Below, one piece after another: positions 36,811-45,440 of a stretch of DNA of 53,176 bases. How positions within the stretch are numbered: the stretch's first letter is position 1; the number at the start of each line of letters is the position of its first letter. The stretch is from Nocardioides sp. (GTDB lineage Bacteria; Actinomycetota; Actinomycetes; Propionibacteriales; Nocardioidaceae), in contig NZ_JAOPWY010000164.1 in NCBI RefSeq assembly GCF_025965415.1, positions 1 to 53,176 on the forward strand, in the 5' to 3' direction. The position numbers and the translations under genes were made by a program. Below the pieces are notes generated by a model that saw only the letters and a list, made by a program, of their open reading frames with translations, searched no databases and had not been told where the DNA came from.

Positions 36811-37890
36811 TCAGTCGAGCTGGGTCGCGATCCACTCCTGGAGGCCGGCGACACCGTCGCGGAGGCTGACGCGGGGCTGCCAGTCCAGCTGGCGGAGCGT
36901 CGTCTCGACGTCGCACGAGGCGTGCCGGACGTCGCCGTCGCGGTACTGGCCGGTAACGTGCGGCTCCGGCGCGGAGTGGTAGCGCGCGATCTCGCGAGCG
37001 AGGTCACCGATCGTCGTCCGCACGCCGCTCCCGACGTCGACCGTGCGGATGTGGTCGGCGGGCTTGAAGGCGATCGCGGCGACGAGCGCACTGACCACGT
37101 CGTCGATGTAGACGAAGTCGCGGGTGATGTCGCCGTCCTCGTAGAGCGGGATCGACTGGCCTTCGCGAGCCAGCCGCGAGAAGAGCGAGACGATGCCCGT
37201 GTAGGGGTTGGAGAGCGACTGGCGCGGGCCGTAGACGTTCTGCAGCCGGAGCACCGACAGCCGGGTGTCGTGGGAGCCGGTCCACGCGGAGAGGATCTGC
37301 TCCTGCGCGAGCTTGGTGGCGCCGTAGACGTTGATCGGGTTCGGGTGGGTGCCCGCCACCGTGTTGGGCACGTGCGCGGCGCCGTCGCCGTGGTCCCACT
37401 TCCCCGCCTCGAGCTGTGCGTGCGTCCGGAGGCCGGGCTGGAACAGGGTGCCGTCGCCGTTGCGCCACACGCCCTCGCCGTAGACCGCGCGCGAGCTGGT
37501 CAGCACGAAGTGGCTCGGGACGTGGCCGGCGCGGGTCAGCGCGTCGAGCAGCTGCGTCGTGCCGACGACGTTGACCATGCCGTGCCGCGTGCTCTCCGCG
37601 AGCGACTGCGCGGTGCCCGTCTCGGCCGCGAGGTGCACGACCGTGTCGGGGCGCAGTTCGGCGACGACCGCGTCGAGGTCGTCGGCGCTGGTGACGTCGC
37701 CGATGCGCAGGTCGACGGAGTCCGGCAGGTCCTTCGGCGGCTCCGAGCCGGGGTGCACCTGCGGGTGCAGGTTGTCGAGGACGACCCACTGCTCGGCGGA
37801 GTCCGCGAGCTCGCGCGCCAGCGTCGTACCGATGAAGCCGGCGCCGCCCGTGACGAGGACCCGACCACCCGCCTGAGATGAAGAAGCCAT
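36811..37890 (-). CDS. NAD-dependent sugar epimerase/dehydratase (dTDP-rhamnose 4-epimerase-like)
   Basis: A 359-residue extended SDR: VLVTGGAGFIGTTLARELA near residue 11, VHLAAETG, TSSRAVYGEG and YGATK for the catalytic Tyr-x3-Lys, then RDFVYIDDVVSALVAAI. The segment LDNLHPQVHPGS resembles the WbiB-type dTDP-L-rhamnose 4-epimerases; UDP-glucose 4-epimerase is the alternative. The ATG at 37890 follows TAGGCT by 7 nt, a leaderless start. It ends 9 nt from the converging polymerase-like gene and closes the polysaccharide locus. Confidence 0.8.
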   Translation of the reverse strand: MASSSQAGGRVLVTGGAGFIGTTLARELADSAEQWVVLDNLHPQVHPGSEPPKDLPDSVDLRIGDVTSADDLDAVVAELRPDTVVHLAAETGTAQSLAESTRHGMVNVVGTTQLLDALTRAGHVPSHFVLTSSRAVYGEGVWRNGDGTLFQPGLRTHAQLEAGKWDHGDGAAHVPNTVAGTHPNPINVYGATKLAQEQILSAWTGSHDTRLSVLRLQNVYGPRQSLSNPYTGIVSLFSRLAREGQSIPLYEDGDITRDFVYIDDVVSALVAAIAFKPADHIRTVDVGSGVRTTIGDLAREIARYHSAPEPHVTGQYRDGDVRHASCDVETTLRQLDWQPRVSLRDGVAGLQEWIATQLD

Positions 37891-37897
37891 GGCGCGC

Positions 37898-37903
37898 AGC
37901 CTA
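37898..37903 (-). promoter_or_regulatory. -10 hexamer of a leaderless promoter for the sugar epimerase
   Basis: TAGGCT on the minus strand, 7 nt before the ATG at 37890. It fixes the start at that ATG rather than at upstream codons. Confidence 0.42.
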
Positions 37904-37954
37904 GGAGACAGCGGCCGAAACCCGGGTGTCGCCGGGGGCCGGTGGCCGGGCTGA

Positions 37955-37960
37955 CACAAT
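37955..37960 (+). promoter_or_regulatory. Candidate -10 hexamer for the DMT transporter
   Basis: CACAAT, 7 nt before the ATG at 37968, with the leaderless spacing seen elsewhere in the window. Confidence 0.35.
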
Positions 37961-37967
37961 CCGGCGC

Positions 37968-38927
37968 ATGACCGCGGAGCCGTACGCCTCCTCCGTGGAC
38001 CAGCCCTCCCACCTCCGCGGCCTGCTCGAGGTCGGCGCCGCGAGTGTCATGTGGGGCACCGGCGGGCTGGCGGTGCAGCTCATCCGCGAGCACGAGTCGC
38101 TGTCTCCGGTGACGATCAGTGCCTGGCGGATGGCCATCGCCGCCGCCGTCCTGCTGGTCGCTCTGCTCGCGCTGCGCCGCGGCGGTGAGCTCCTCGCCCT
38201 CGCCCGTGCCCGCCCACGCCAGCTGCTGGTCGTCGGCGTGGGGACCGCGGCCTACCAGGGCTTCTACTTCGTCTCCGTCACCCAGGTCGGGGTCGCCGTC
38301 TCGACCGTGGTCAGCCTCGGCCTCGCGCCGGTGCTGCTGACCGTCGCCGAGTCGGTCCGGCACCGGCGCGCCCCGACGGCGTCGCGCGTCGCCGTGCTGG
38401 TCGCGGCGCTGACCGGCCTGCTGCTGGTCAGCGTGGCGGGCCACGAGTCCTCGACCGGACCGGCCCCGGTCGCCGGGGTGCTGCTCGCCGTCGCGTCGGG
38501 GACGACGTACGCCCTGACGACGGCCGCCGGCGGCTCCATCAGCCGTACGACGTCGCCGCTGGTGCTCACCAGCGGGATGACGCTCGTCGGGGCCGCGGTC
38601 CTGCTGCCCTGCCTGGCCCTCGTCGACGGGCCGCGCGTCACCACCGACCCGGCCGCGCTGGCGTGGCTGCTCTACCTCGGGGCGCTCACGATGGCGCTGG
38701 CCTACGTCCTGCTCTACTCCGGCCTGCGGGTCGTCGCGCCGAGCACCGCCGTGACGGCCAGCCTGGTCGAGCCGGTGACCGCCGCGGTGGTCGCCGCGGT
38801 CGTGCTGGAGGAGGCGCTGGGACCGGTGGCGGTCGTCGGGATCGTGCTCGTGCTGGGCGCGGTCGCCGGTCTCGGGCGGCCTGCTGCGGCGGCCGGGCCG
38901 GTGCTGCCCGACCCCGACCTCAGCTGA
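37968..38927 (+). CDS. EamA/DMT-family transporter
   Basis: A 319-residue membrane protein made of two five-helix EamA repeats (about residues 15-145 and 160-300). Family segments are VMWGTGGLAVQLIRE, ISAWRMAIAAAVLL and PSTAVTASLVEPVTAAVVAAVVLEE near the end of the second repeat. Members export amino acids or other metabolites; the substrate is not evident. The TGA stop lies in an 8-nt palindrome TCAGCTGA shared with the stop of converging helR, so the two genes overlap tail to tail. Confidence 0.85.
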   Translation: MTAEPYASSVDQPSHLRGLLEVGAASVMWGTGGLAVQLIREHESLSPVTISAWRMAIAAAVLLVALLALRRGGELLALARARPRQLLVVGVGTAAYQGFYFVSVTQVGVAVSTVVSLGLAPVLLTVAESVRHRRAPTASRVAVLVAALTGLLLVSVAGHESSTGPAPVAGVLLAVASGTTYALTTAAGGSISRTTSPLVLTSGMTLVGAAVLLPCLALVDGPRVTTDPAALAWLLYLGALTMALAYVLLYSGLRVVAPSTAVTASLVEPVTAAVVAAVVLEEALGPVAVVGIVLVLGAVAGLGRPAAAAGPVLPDPDLS

Positions 38928-41097
38928 GGATCGTCAGCAGCTGCGTCGCGCGGGTGAGCACGACGTAGAGGGTCGAGCGGCCGGTGGCCGACTCGTCCTC
39001 GATCTCCTGCGGCCGGACCACCACGATGCCGTCGAACTCCAGGCCCTTGGTGTCGAGGCCGGTGAGCACCACGATGCGGTCCTCGCCGCTCGGGGTGACG
39101 CTGGAGTCGACCGCGGCGCGGGCGCCGGGAGCGTGCTCGGCGAGCTCCGGCCACGACGCGAGCCAGGCGTTGACCTCGGACCGTCGCGCCACCGGCACGA
39201 CGACGCCGACGGTGCCCTCGACGCGCCCGGCAGTCTCCGCCACGGCGGACCGGACCGCTGCCTCGAGGTCGTCGACGGGGCCGATGACCTTCGGCTCCTC
39301 ACCCGTGCGGCGTACGGCGTCGGGCAGGTCGGCGTCGAGGCCCACACGACCGGCGTAGGCGGCTGCGAAGGCGTAGATCTCGGCGGAGTTGCGGTAGTTG
39401 GTGGAGAGGTGGAACTCGTGGAGCTCCTTGCCCTCCAGCGCCTCCGCGCGGGCGGTGGCCGCCTCGGGGGCGTCGGGCCACGACGACTGCGCGGGGTCGC
39501 CGACGATGGTCCAGCTGGCGGCGCGGCCGCGTCGCCCGACCATCCGCCACTGCATCGGGGTCAGGTCCTGCGCCTCGTCGATGAGGACGTGGGCATAGCC
39601 GTCGTCCTCGATCCGGTGGGTCGGTGCCGACCAGGCGAGGCCGCCGGGGGCGTACTCGCGCTCGGAGATCGTGGTGAGCTCCTGGAGGTCGACCCCGCCC
39701 TCGAGCAGGCCGGTCTCGTCGAGGTCGCGCTCGTCGTCGGTGCGCTGCGGCACGTCGCCGATGGCGTAGCGCAGCTCGTCGAGCAACGGCACGTCCTCGA
39801 TCGACAGGTCGCTCGCCGCCCACGACTTGGTGAGCAGGAGCTGCTCCTCGCGGGTGACCAGGCCGTCGGCGACGCGGGCGAGGAACTCGGGCTCGCGCAG
39901 CCAGCGGAAGACGGTGAGCGCATCGAGCGGCGGCCACCACTGGGTGGCGAACTCGACGAACCCGTCGTGGGACAGCATGTCGTCGTCGAAGGCCTCGCGG
40001 CCGCGGTCGCGGCCACGGTCGCCCTTGACCTGGCGCCACATCGCATCGAGCAGCGTCCGTGCCACTCGCGGCAGCTGGCGGTTGCGGCGACCCTGCGACA
40101 TCAGCTGGCGGCGCAGCCGGCCCAGCAGGCCGGGGTCGAGCACGATCGTCTCGTCGAACCAGTGGATCCGGAAGCTCGTCGGCGCGCCGGGTGCGTGCTG
40201 GCGGGACGTGCGGCGCACCAGCTCGGCCATCCGCGTGGCGCCCTTGATGTCGGCGACCGCGGGCTCGTCGTGGCGGGTGGCGCGGACCCCGCCGACGACC
40301 TCGCCGAGCGAGCGCAGCGCGACGGCCGTCTCGCCCAGGCTGGGCAGCACGCGCTCGATGTAGCGCATGAACACACCGCTCGGGCCGACGACGAGCACGC
40401 CGCCACCCTCGTAGCGACGGCGGTCGTTGTAGAGCAGGAACGCCGCACGGTGCAGCGCGACGACGGTCTTGCCGGTGCCGGGCCCGCCGGAGATCGACAC
40501 GACACCCTTGCCCGGGGCGCGGATCGCCTGGTCCTGCTCGGCCTGGATGGTGGCGACGATGGAGTGCATCGAGCGGTCGCGGGCCCGCGAGAGCTGCGCC
40601 ATCAGCGCGCCCTCGCCGACGATCGGGAGGTCGGTCTCGGCCTGGTCGTCGAGCAGCTCGTCCTCCACGCCGATGACCGTGCGGTGCAGCGAGCGCAGCA
40701 CGCGACGGCGTACGACGCCCTGCGGGGTCGCGGCGGTGGCCTGGTAGAACACCCCGGCCGCCGGCGCGCGCCAGTCGATCAGCAGCACGTCACGCTCGGC
40801 GTTGCGGACGCCGATGCGACCGATGTAGCGCGGGAGCGCGTCGATCGAGGGGTCCAGGTCGAGCCGACCGAAGACCAGGCCCTCGTGAGCAGCATCGAGC
40901 TGGGCGATCCGCTTGGCGGCCTGGAAGACCATCGCGTCGCGCTCGACGAGACCGCCCTCGTGCTCCAGCTTGCCGCGACTGTGTCCCTCCGCGGCCAGCG
41001 CCTTGGCGTTCTGGGTGGACGCATCGAGCTGGACGTAGACCTCGTCGACGTACTGCTGCTCCGCCGCGATCTCCCGCGCCTCGAGCTCCTCGCTCAC
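38920..41097 (-). CDS. helR: RNA polymerase-recycling ATPase HelR/HelD (UvrD-like superfamily 1)
   Basis: A 725-residue SF1-like motor. A charged helical N-terminus (about 1-70, coiled-coil-like) precedes ERDVLLIDWRAPAAGVFY; Walker A is GGPGTGKT (204-211), Walker B/DEAQD is VLIDEAQDLTPMQW, and motif IV-VI features are STNYRNSAEI and VLTGLDTKGLEFDGIVVV. This layout is HelD/HelR, which removes stalled polymerase and, in Streptomyces and mycobacteria, gives rifampicin tolerance. The ATG at 41097 has AGGAGCAGGAG upstream. UvrD-type repair helicase is less likely because of the N-terminal domain. Confidence 0.85.
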   Translation of the reverse strand: MSEELEAREIAAEQQYVDEVYVQLDASTQNAKALAAEGHSRGKLEHEGGLVERDAMVFQAAKRIAQLDAAHEGLVFGRLDLDPSIDALPRYIGRIGVRNAERDVLLIDWRAPAAGVFYQATAATPQGVVRRRVLRSLHRTVIGVEDELLDDQAETDLPIVGEGALMAQLSRARDRSMHSIVATIQAEQDQAIRAPGKGVVSISGGPGTGKTVVALHRAAFLLYNDRRRYEGGGVLVVGPSGVFMRYIERVLPSLGETAVALRSLGEVVGGVRATRHDEPAVADIKGATRMAELVRRTSRQHAPGAPTSFRIHWFDETIVLDPGLLGRLRRQLMSQGRRNRQLPRVARTLLDAMWRQVKGDRGRDRGREAFDDDMLSHDGFVEFATQWWPPLDALTVFRWLREPEFLARVADGLVTREEQLLLTKSWAASDLSIEDVPLLDELRYAIGDVPQRTDDERDLDETGLLEGGVDLQELTTISEREYAPGGLAWSAPTHRIEDDGYAHVLIDEAQDLTPMQWRMVGRRGRAASWTIVGDPAQSSWPDAPEAATARAEALEGKELHEFHLSTNYRNSAEIYAFAAAYAGRVGLDADLPDAVRRTGEEPKVIGPVDDLEAAVRSAVAETAGRVEGTVGVVVPVARRSEVNAWLASWPELAEHAPGARAAVDSSVTPSGEDRIVVLTGLDTKGLEFDGIVVVRPQEIEDESATGRSTLYVVLTRATQLLTILS

Positions 41098-41271
41098 TCC
41101 TGCTCCTCATCCCCCGATGACATCCCCTGATGCGACTGCCCATCCTTCTCGGGCAGACCGACAAGCCTACTGCGGAGTGGTCCCACTCGCCGACTTACCG
41201 GCAATCGGTGGAACTGTCCCTGCGACCGCACCGTCTTGTTGGATGGGGTGCAGCAGCACCCAGGGGGAGAC

Positions 41272-42237
41272 ATGGACGCTCGACGCACCGGGACGTGGCT
41301 CGGCGCCGCTGTCGCGGTGGCGGTGCTCGTGGCCGCTGTCTTCGTCGTGCCCCGCCTCCTGGCCGACGAGGTGGCCGCCCCGGCTGCGGCGAGCACCGAG
41401 TGCGTCGCCCGCACCGACGCCCCCACCTCCGAGATCGGGGCGCAGCAGGCGACGTGGGTGCGCTTCTGCCCGCTGGCCGAGGAGGGCGCCGCCCAGCGCG
41501 TACGCCACCCGCAGGGCGTGGTCACCGGCGAGCTGGCGACCAGCGTCGCCACCACCCTCTTCCAGGCGCAGGTCGACCGCCCCGTCTGCACCGTCGACGA
41601 GTCGACGCCCGGGCCCACCGGGCTCTTCCGCATCGAGGTCGGCCTGGCCGACGGCCGCGTGGCCGAGATCGCCGGTGACACCGGGTGCAGCACCCGCGAC
41701 GAGTTGCTCTTCGCCCAGCTGGAGACCACCCTCCTCATGGAGGCCGCGGGTGCGGCCGGGCAGCCGGGCGCCCTCCCGGCGCCGGTGACGTGCCCGGCCC
41801 GCTTCACCACGACGGCGACCAACACCGACGGGCCCTCCGCCGACCTCCTCACCGAGACCGCCGGATCGCCCTGGCAGTCGACGGTCCCCCTCCTCCCGCT
41901 GCCGGCCACGGCCGCCGACGTCTGCGTCTACGCCGGGGCCGGCCCCCGCCGCGCCCTCGTCGACCAGTGGCAGGTCGGCTCGCCGCTGTCGGAGACGATC
42001 CGCTCGACCGCCACCACCGAGGTCCTCCGGGGTGCGATGACCGACTGCCCGCTCGACGCGGGAGCCGCGTCGTACGTCGTGGTGCTCACCGACGCCACCG
42101 GCACGGCGCGCACGCTCGCCCTCGACCTGACGGTGTGCGCGACCCTCCAGGCGGCTGTCGGGACACCCCCGGTCGACACCTACCTCGGCCTCGCCACGCC
42201 GTCCCTGGTCCGCCTCGTCGTGCGCAGCAGGCCTTGA
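41272..42237 (+). CDS. Hypothetical secreted or membrane-anchored protein
   Basis: A 321-residue protein I do not recognise. An N-terminal hydrophobic segment (about residues 9-32, after MDARRTG) is a signal peptide or membrane anchor, and the rest is predicted outside the cell. Eight cysteines occur in the exported part (for example STECVARTD, VRFCPLAEEG, RPVCTVDE, DTGCSTRDE, PVTCPARF, ADVCVYAG, TDCPLDAG, TVCATLQ), which suggests disulfide pairs. The ATG at 41272 has CAGGGGGAG upstream. It stands alone beside helR (divergent). Confidence 0.7.
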   Translation: MDARRTGTWLGAAVAVAVLVAAVFVVPRLLADEVAAPAAASTECVARTDAPTSEIGAQQATWVRFCPLAEEGAAQRVRHPQGVVTGELATSVATTLFQAQVDRPVCTVDESTPGPTGLFRIEVGLADGRVAEIAGDTGCSTRDELLFAQLETTLLMEAAGAAGQPGALPAPVTCPARFTTTATNTDGPSADLLTETAGSPWQSTVPLLPLPATAADVCVYAGAGPRRALVDQWQVGSPLSETIRSTATTEVLRGAMTDCPLDAGAASYVVVLTDATGTARTLALDLTVCATLQAAVGTPPVDTYLGLATPSLVRLVVRSRP

Positions 42238-42349
42238 CGGGGCCCGACGTGGGTTCGGGCCACCAGCGGGTGGACCGCGACGGGACGTTCCACACCAGGT
42301 GGGCCGAGGCGGACCGCCCCGAGGTGCAGGTCTGGGTCCGCGGCCCCGC

Positions 42350-42784
42350 TCAGCTCCCGACGGCGAGCCACACGGCTCCCGCCACGCAGAGCACCGCACC
42401 GACGCTGCGGACCCGGTCGGCCCGGTCGAGGCGACGCATCAACGCCGGCCTCCCGGCCGCGCCGACCGTGGACAGCCGACCGTGGGCGGGTGCCGCCACG
42501 GCCGCCGTCGTGGCGACGGACAGGAGGCCGCCCGCAAGCGCGAGCCACGTGCCCGGCGCCCCGGGGTCCTCGACGGCGCTCCACCCGAGGACCACCACGA
42601 GCGGCGGGTAGACCACCGCCACGACCGGCGTGATCCGGCGCGAGTGGCTCGCGTGGGCGGACGCCCACGCCTCGGGCCGTACGTCGCCGAGCGCGGGGTA
42701 GACGACGAGGTCGACGGTCAGCTGGAAGCCCAGGTGCACGCCCGCGACGAGCAACAGCCACGGCGCCGGGTCGGCCGGGCTCAT
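42350..42784 (-). CDS. Small membrane protein, unknown function
   Basis: A 144-residue protein with four hydrophobic helices (about residues 8-30, 50-70, 78-97, 122-142). A His/Asp-containing first half (VDLVVYPALGDVRPEAWASA HASHSRR) resembles DUF1772-like or other small unknown membrane families, but I cannot name one firmly. The ATG at 42784 overlaps the stop of the SDR remnant (ATGA), so the two are co-expressed. It may once have been the partner of that enzyme. Confidence 0.65.
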   Translation of the reverse strand: MSPADPAPWLLLVAGVHLGFQLTVDLVVYPALGDVRPEAWASAHASHSRRITPVVAVVYPPLVVVLGWSAVEDPGAPGTWLALAGGLLSVATTAAVAAPAHGRLSTVGAAGRPALMRRLDRADRVRSVGAVLCVAGAVWLAVGS

Positions 42785-42963
42785 CGGCGGGTGGCCCCGA
42801 AGGCGTCCGCGCCGAGGTCCTGCTCGCCGGCGGCCAGGGCCGCGACGATCCGCGGCATCGGCCGCTCGACCACCACGGCGCTGAGTGCGCCGGTGGCGCC
42901 GACGACGGCGATGCGTGCGCCCGACAGCTCACGGCCTCGGCCCGGTCGCGGCTGGGTGTCCAT
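42781..42963 (-). CDS. Short remnant of an SDR oxidoreductase (apparent internal deletion)
   Basis: A 60-residue reading frame with a good start (ATG 42963, GGAG upstream) and a 4-nt overlap with the next gene. Its first part, GRELSGARIAVVGATGAL, is the nucleotide-binding start of a short-chain dehydrogenase. Its last part, MPRIVAALAAGEQDLGADAF, looks like the C-terminal tail of the same family. A normal SDR has about 170 residues between them, including the Ser-Tyr-Lys active site, which is missing. I read it as an in-frame internal deletion product, probably not an enzyme. A genuine small protein is possible. Confidence 0.6.
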   Translation of the reverse strand: MDTQPRPGRGRELSGARIAVVGATGALSAVVVERPMPRIVAALAAGEQDLGADAFGATRR

Positions 42964-43030
42964 GGCGCTCTCCTTCGTCGGGGTGTCACCTTGTCTCTCT
43001 GCCGCGGGCACCCCGGTGGATGCAGTCGGG

Positions 43031-43066
43031 CGCTACTTCCCGCGCTGCTTCCCGCGCTACTTCCCG
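43031..43066. repeat. 12-bp tandem repeat (three copies) across the stop codon of the enoyl-CoA hydratase gene
   Basis: CGCTACTTCCCG, CGCTGCTTCCCG, CGCTACTTCCCG. On the minus strand it reads Arg-Gly-Lys-stop, Arg-Gly-Lys-Gln, Arg-Gly-Lys-stop in the gene frame, so the repeat unit contains the termination codon. Confidence 0.8.
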
Positions 43067-43815
43067 CGAGAGAGGAACGCGGTCATCGCCTCGCGGGCCT
43101 CGTCGCTGGCGAACAGGCGGGTGCTGGTGGCGGCCATCTCCTCGCCCAGCGCGTCGATGCGGGCGACGAGGTCGCGGTTGAGGAGGCGCTTGGACTCGCG
43201 CAGCCCCTGGGGCGCACCGGTGGCGAGGCTGGCGCAGGTCGCGGCCACGACGGCGTCGAGCTCGTCGGCAGGCACGGCCCGCGTCACCAGCCCGTACGCC
43301 GCTGCCTCGGCGCCGGTGAACACCTCGCCGCCCAAGGTGGTGAGCGCCGCGGCCCGGGGGTTCATCCGGTGGTGCACGGTGAGGCTGATGATCGCCGCGG
43401 CGAGACCGAGCTTGACCTCGGTGAGGGCGAAGGTGGCGTCCTCGGCACTGATCGCGACGTCCGCGGCGGCGATGATGCCGATCCCGCCGGCCCGGACCGC
43501 GCCGAGGTTGGTGGTGACGACCGGCTTGTCGAGGGTGGCGATCAGCCGCTGGAGGTCGACGATGCGGCGGGTCCCCGCCTCCATCCCCTCGGTGCTGGCC
43601 TCGGTCAGGTCGGCACCGGAGCAGAAGACCTTGCCGGAGCTCTCGATGAGCACCACCCGCACGTCGCTGTCCGCACCGGCGCGCTCGAGGTGCGCGAAGA
43701 GCTCGGTGACCAGCTGGCGGCTGAGCGCGTTGCGGTTGGCCGGGCTGTCGAGGGTGATGGTCGCGACGGCATCGGCGACGGCGTAGTGGACCAGTTCGGC
43801 GGGCGCATCGGTCAT
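43057..43815 (-). CDS. Enoyl-CoA hydratase/isomerase family protein
   Basis: A 252-residue crotonase-fold enzyme. The oxyanion-hole segment is VFCSGADLTEAS near residue 66 and the second is NLGAVRAGGIGIIAAADVAI near 105. One catalytic Glu is in LTEVKLGLAAAI, while the first Glu position of classical hydratases falls in GIGIIA and is absent, as in the methylglutaconyl-CoA-hydratase-like group. Role in acyl-CoA breakdown is probable; the reaction is not fixed. The stop lies inside the 12-bp tandem repeat. The ATG at 43815 is 55 nt from the divergent SigK-controlled gene. Confidence 0.8.
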   Translation of the reverse strand: MTDAPAELVHYAVADAVATITLDSPANRNALSRQLVTELFAHLERAGADSDVRVVLIESSGKVFCSGADLTEASTEGMEAGTRRIVDLQRLIATLDKPVVTTNLGAVRAGGIGIIAAADVAISAEDATFALTEVKLGLAAAIISLTVHHRMNPRAAALTTLGGEVFTGAEAAAYGLVTRAVPADELDAVVAATCASLATGAPQGLRESKRLLNRDLVARIDALGEEMAATSTRLFASDEAREAMTAFLSRGK

Positions 43816-43836
43816 GGCGCCATCCTGCCGCACCAC

Positions 43837-43863
43837 CCATCCATGACCCCTCCGGCTCCGAAC
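43837..43863 (+). promoter_or_regulatory. SigK-type promoter upstream of the molybdenum oxidoreductase gene
   Basis: CCATCC (43837-43842), 15-nt spacer, CCGAAC (43858-43863), then 7 nt to the ATG at 43871, so the transcript is probably leaderless. The same two boxes and spacing occur at 45545-45571, and identity extends outward (CCACCCATCC and CTCCGAACAC). The boxes resemble the mycobacterial SigK consensus as I recall it (CCATCC and CCGAAT). SigK itself is encoded 2.5 kb downstream. Confidence 0.72.
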
Positions 43864-43870
43864 ACGTCCC

Positions 43871-45409
43871 ATGCAGACCCCTCCGCACTCCCGCTCGCGC
43901 ACGCTCCGGCACGCGGCGTACGGCGTGCTGGCCACCGTGGTCGGCCTCGCGGCCGCCCACCTGGTCGCCGCCCTCACGGTGCCGTCCGCGTCGCCCGTGC
44001 TCGCGGTCGGCTCCACGGTGATCGACCTGACGCCGACACCGCTCAAGGAGTGGGCGATCCGGCAGTTCGGGAGTGCCGACAAGCTGGTGCTGGTCGGCTC
44101 GGTCACCGTCGTCGTCCTGCTGCTCGCTGCCGTCGCCGGCATCGTCGCGGCGAAGCGCGAGACCGTGGGTCTGCTCATCGTCGTGGGCCTCGCCGGCGTC
44201 GCCGGCGTGCTCGCCGTGCTCCGTCCCGGCGCCGGCCCCTTCGACCTCGTTCCTGCCCTGGTCGCCGCGGCTGTCGCCGCCACGTCGCTGTGGTGGTTGC
44301 ACCGCGTCGACGACCAGGGCCTCACCGGTCCGTCGTCGGGGGTCGACGGTCCGAGCCGGCGCGGGGTCGTGCTGGCAACCGGCGGCCTCGCCGCGGCCGC
44401 AGTCGCCATGGGGGCGCTCGGTCGCTGGGTGACGTCCTACCGCCTCGGCGGGACGGACATCGCGCTGCCGGTTGCCACCGACCCCGCGCCTTCCTTCCCC
44501 CAGGGGCTGGAGCAGACGTACGACGGCATCAGCCCGTTGCGGACTCCCACCGCCGACTTCTACCGCGTCGACACCCGCCTCACGGTCCCCACCGTCGACG
44601 TCGACTCGTGGACCCTGACCATTGACGGCGACGTCGACCAGGAGGTCACGCTCACCTTCGACGACCTCGCGGCGATGAGGACCGTCGAGCGCGACATCAC
44701 GCTCACCTGCGTCTCCAACGAGGTGGGCGGCCCCTACATCGGCAGCGCCCGCTGGCTCGGCGTACCCCTGGCCGACGTGCTGGCCAAGGCCGGCATCGAC
44801 TCGACCAAGGCCGACCAGATCCTGTCGATCGACGTCGACGGGATGACCATCTCGACCCCGCTCGACGTTGCCCTCGACGGGCGCGACGCGCTGATCGCGA
44901 TCGGCATGAACGGCGAGCCGCTGCCCCGCACGCACGGCTTCCCGGCCCGGATGGTCGTGCCCGGTCTCTACGGCTTCGTCAGCGCCTGCAAGTGGATCAC
45001 CAAGATGACGCTCACGACGTACGACGCCGAGCAGGCCTACTGGACCGAGCGCGACTGGGCGATCGACGCCCCCATCAAGCTCTCCAGCCGGATCGACACC
45101 CCCAAGCCCCTGTCCGACAGCAAGGCCGGCACGGTCGTCGTCGGCGGCATCGCCTGGGCGCAGGGCGTCGGCATCGAGAAGGTCGAGGTCCGCATCGACG
45201 GCGAGGCCTGGAAGCCGGCCACGCTCGGCCCGCAGGTCACCGACGACTACTGGCGCCAGTGGTACTTCGAGTGGGACGCGAGCCCCGGGCAGCACTTCAT
45301 CGCCTGCCGCGCCACCAACAAGGACGGCGACGTCCAGAGCGACGTGCGGATGACGCCGTTCCCCGAGGGCTCCTCCGGCCTCCAGGAGATCTCCGTCAAC
45401 GTCGAGTAG
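43871..45409 (+). CDS. Membrane-anchored molybdopterin-dependent oxidoreductase (sulfite oxidase family)
   Basis: A 512-residue protein with four N-terminal helices (about 14-36, 71-92, 99-117, 124-143), then a twin-arginine segment PSRRGVVLATGG leading into a fifth helix (165-186). The extracytoplasmic part (about 220-512) is a sulfite-oxidase-type molybdenum domain with the ligand Cys C280 in TLTCVSNEVGG, then a dimerisation-like domain (VEVRIDGEAWKPATLG). The Arg pair before the last helix fits dual Sec/Tat insertion. Its reaction is unknown; related MsrP-type enzymes repair oxidised Met, but this protein has the five-helix actinobacterial form. A SigK-type promoter lies just upstream. Confidence 0.82.
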   Translation: MQTPPHSRSRTLRHAAYGVLATVVGLAAAHLVAALTVPSASPVLAVGSTVIDLTPTPLKEWAIRQFGSADKLVLVGSVTVVVLLLAAVAGIVAAKRETVGLLIVVGLAGVAGVLAVLRPGAGPFDLVPALVAAAVAATSLWWLHRVDDQGLTGPSSGVDGPSRRGVVLATGGLAAAAVAMGALGRWVTSYRLGGTDIALPVATDPAPSFPQGLEQTYDGISPLRTPTADFYRVDTRLTVPTVDVDSWTLTIDGDVDQEVTLTFDDLAAMRTVERDITLTCVSNEVGGPYIGSARWLGVPLADVLAKAGIDSTKADQILSIDVDGMTISTPLDVALDGRDALIAIGMNGEPLPRTHGFPARMVVPGLYGFVSACKWITKMTLTTYDAEQAYWTERDWAIDAPIKLSSRIDTPKPLSDSKAGTVVVGGIAWAQGVGIEKVEVRIDGEAWKPATLGPQVTDDYWRQWYFEWDASPGQHFIACRATNKDGDVQSDVRMTPFPEGSSGLQEISVNVE

Positions 45410-45440
45410 TGCGCTCGAGCGGTGTCCGCTCCGCTCAGCT

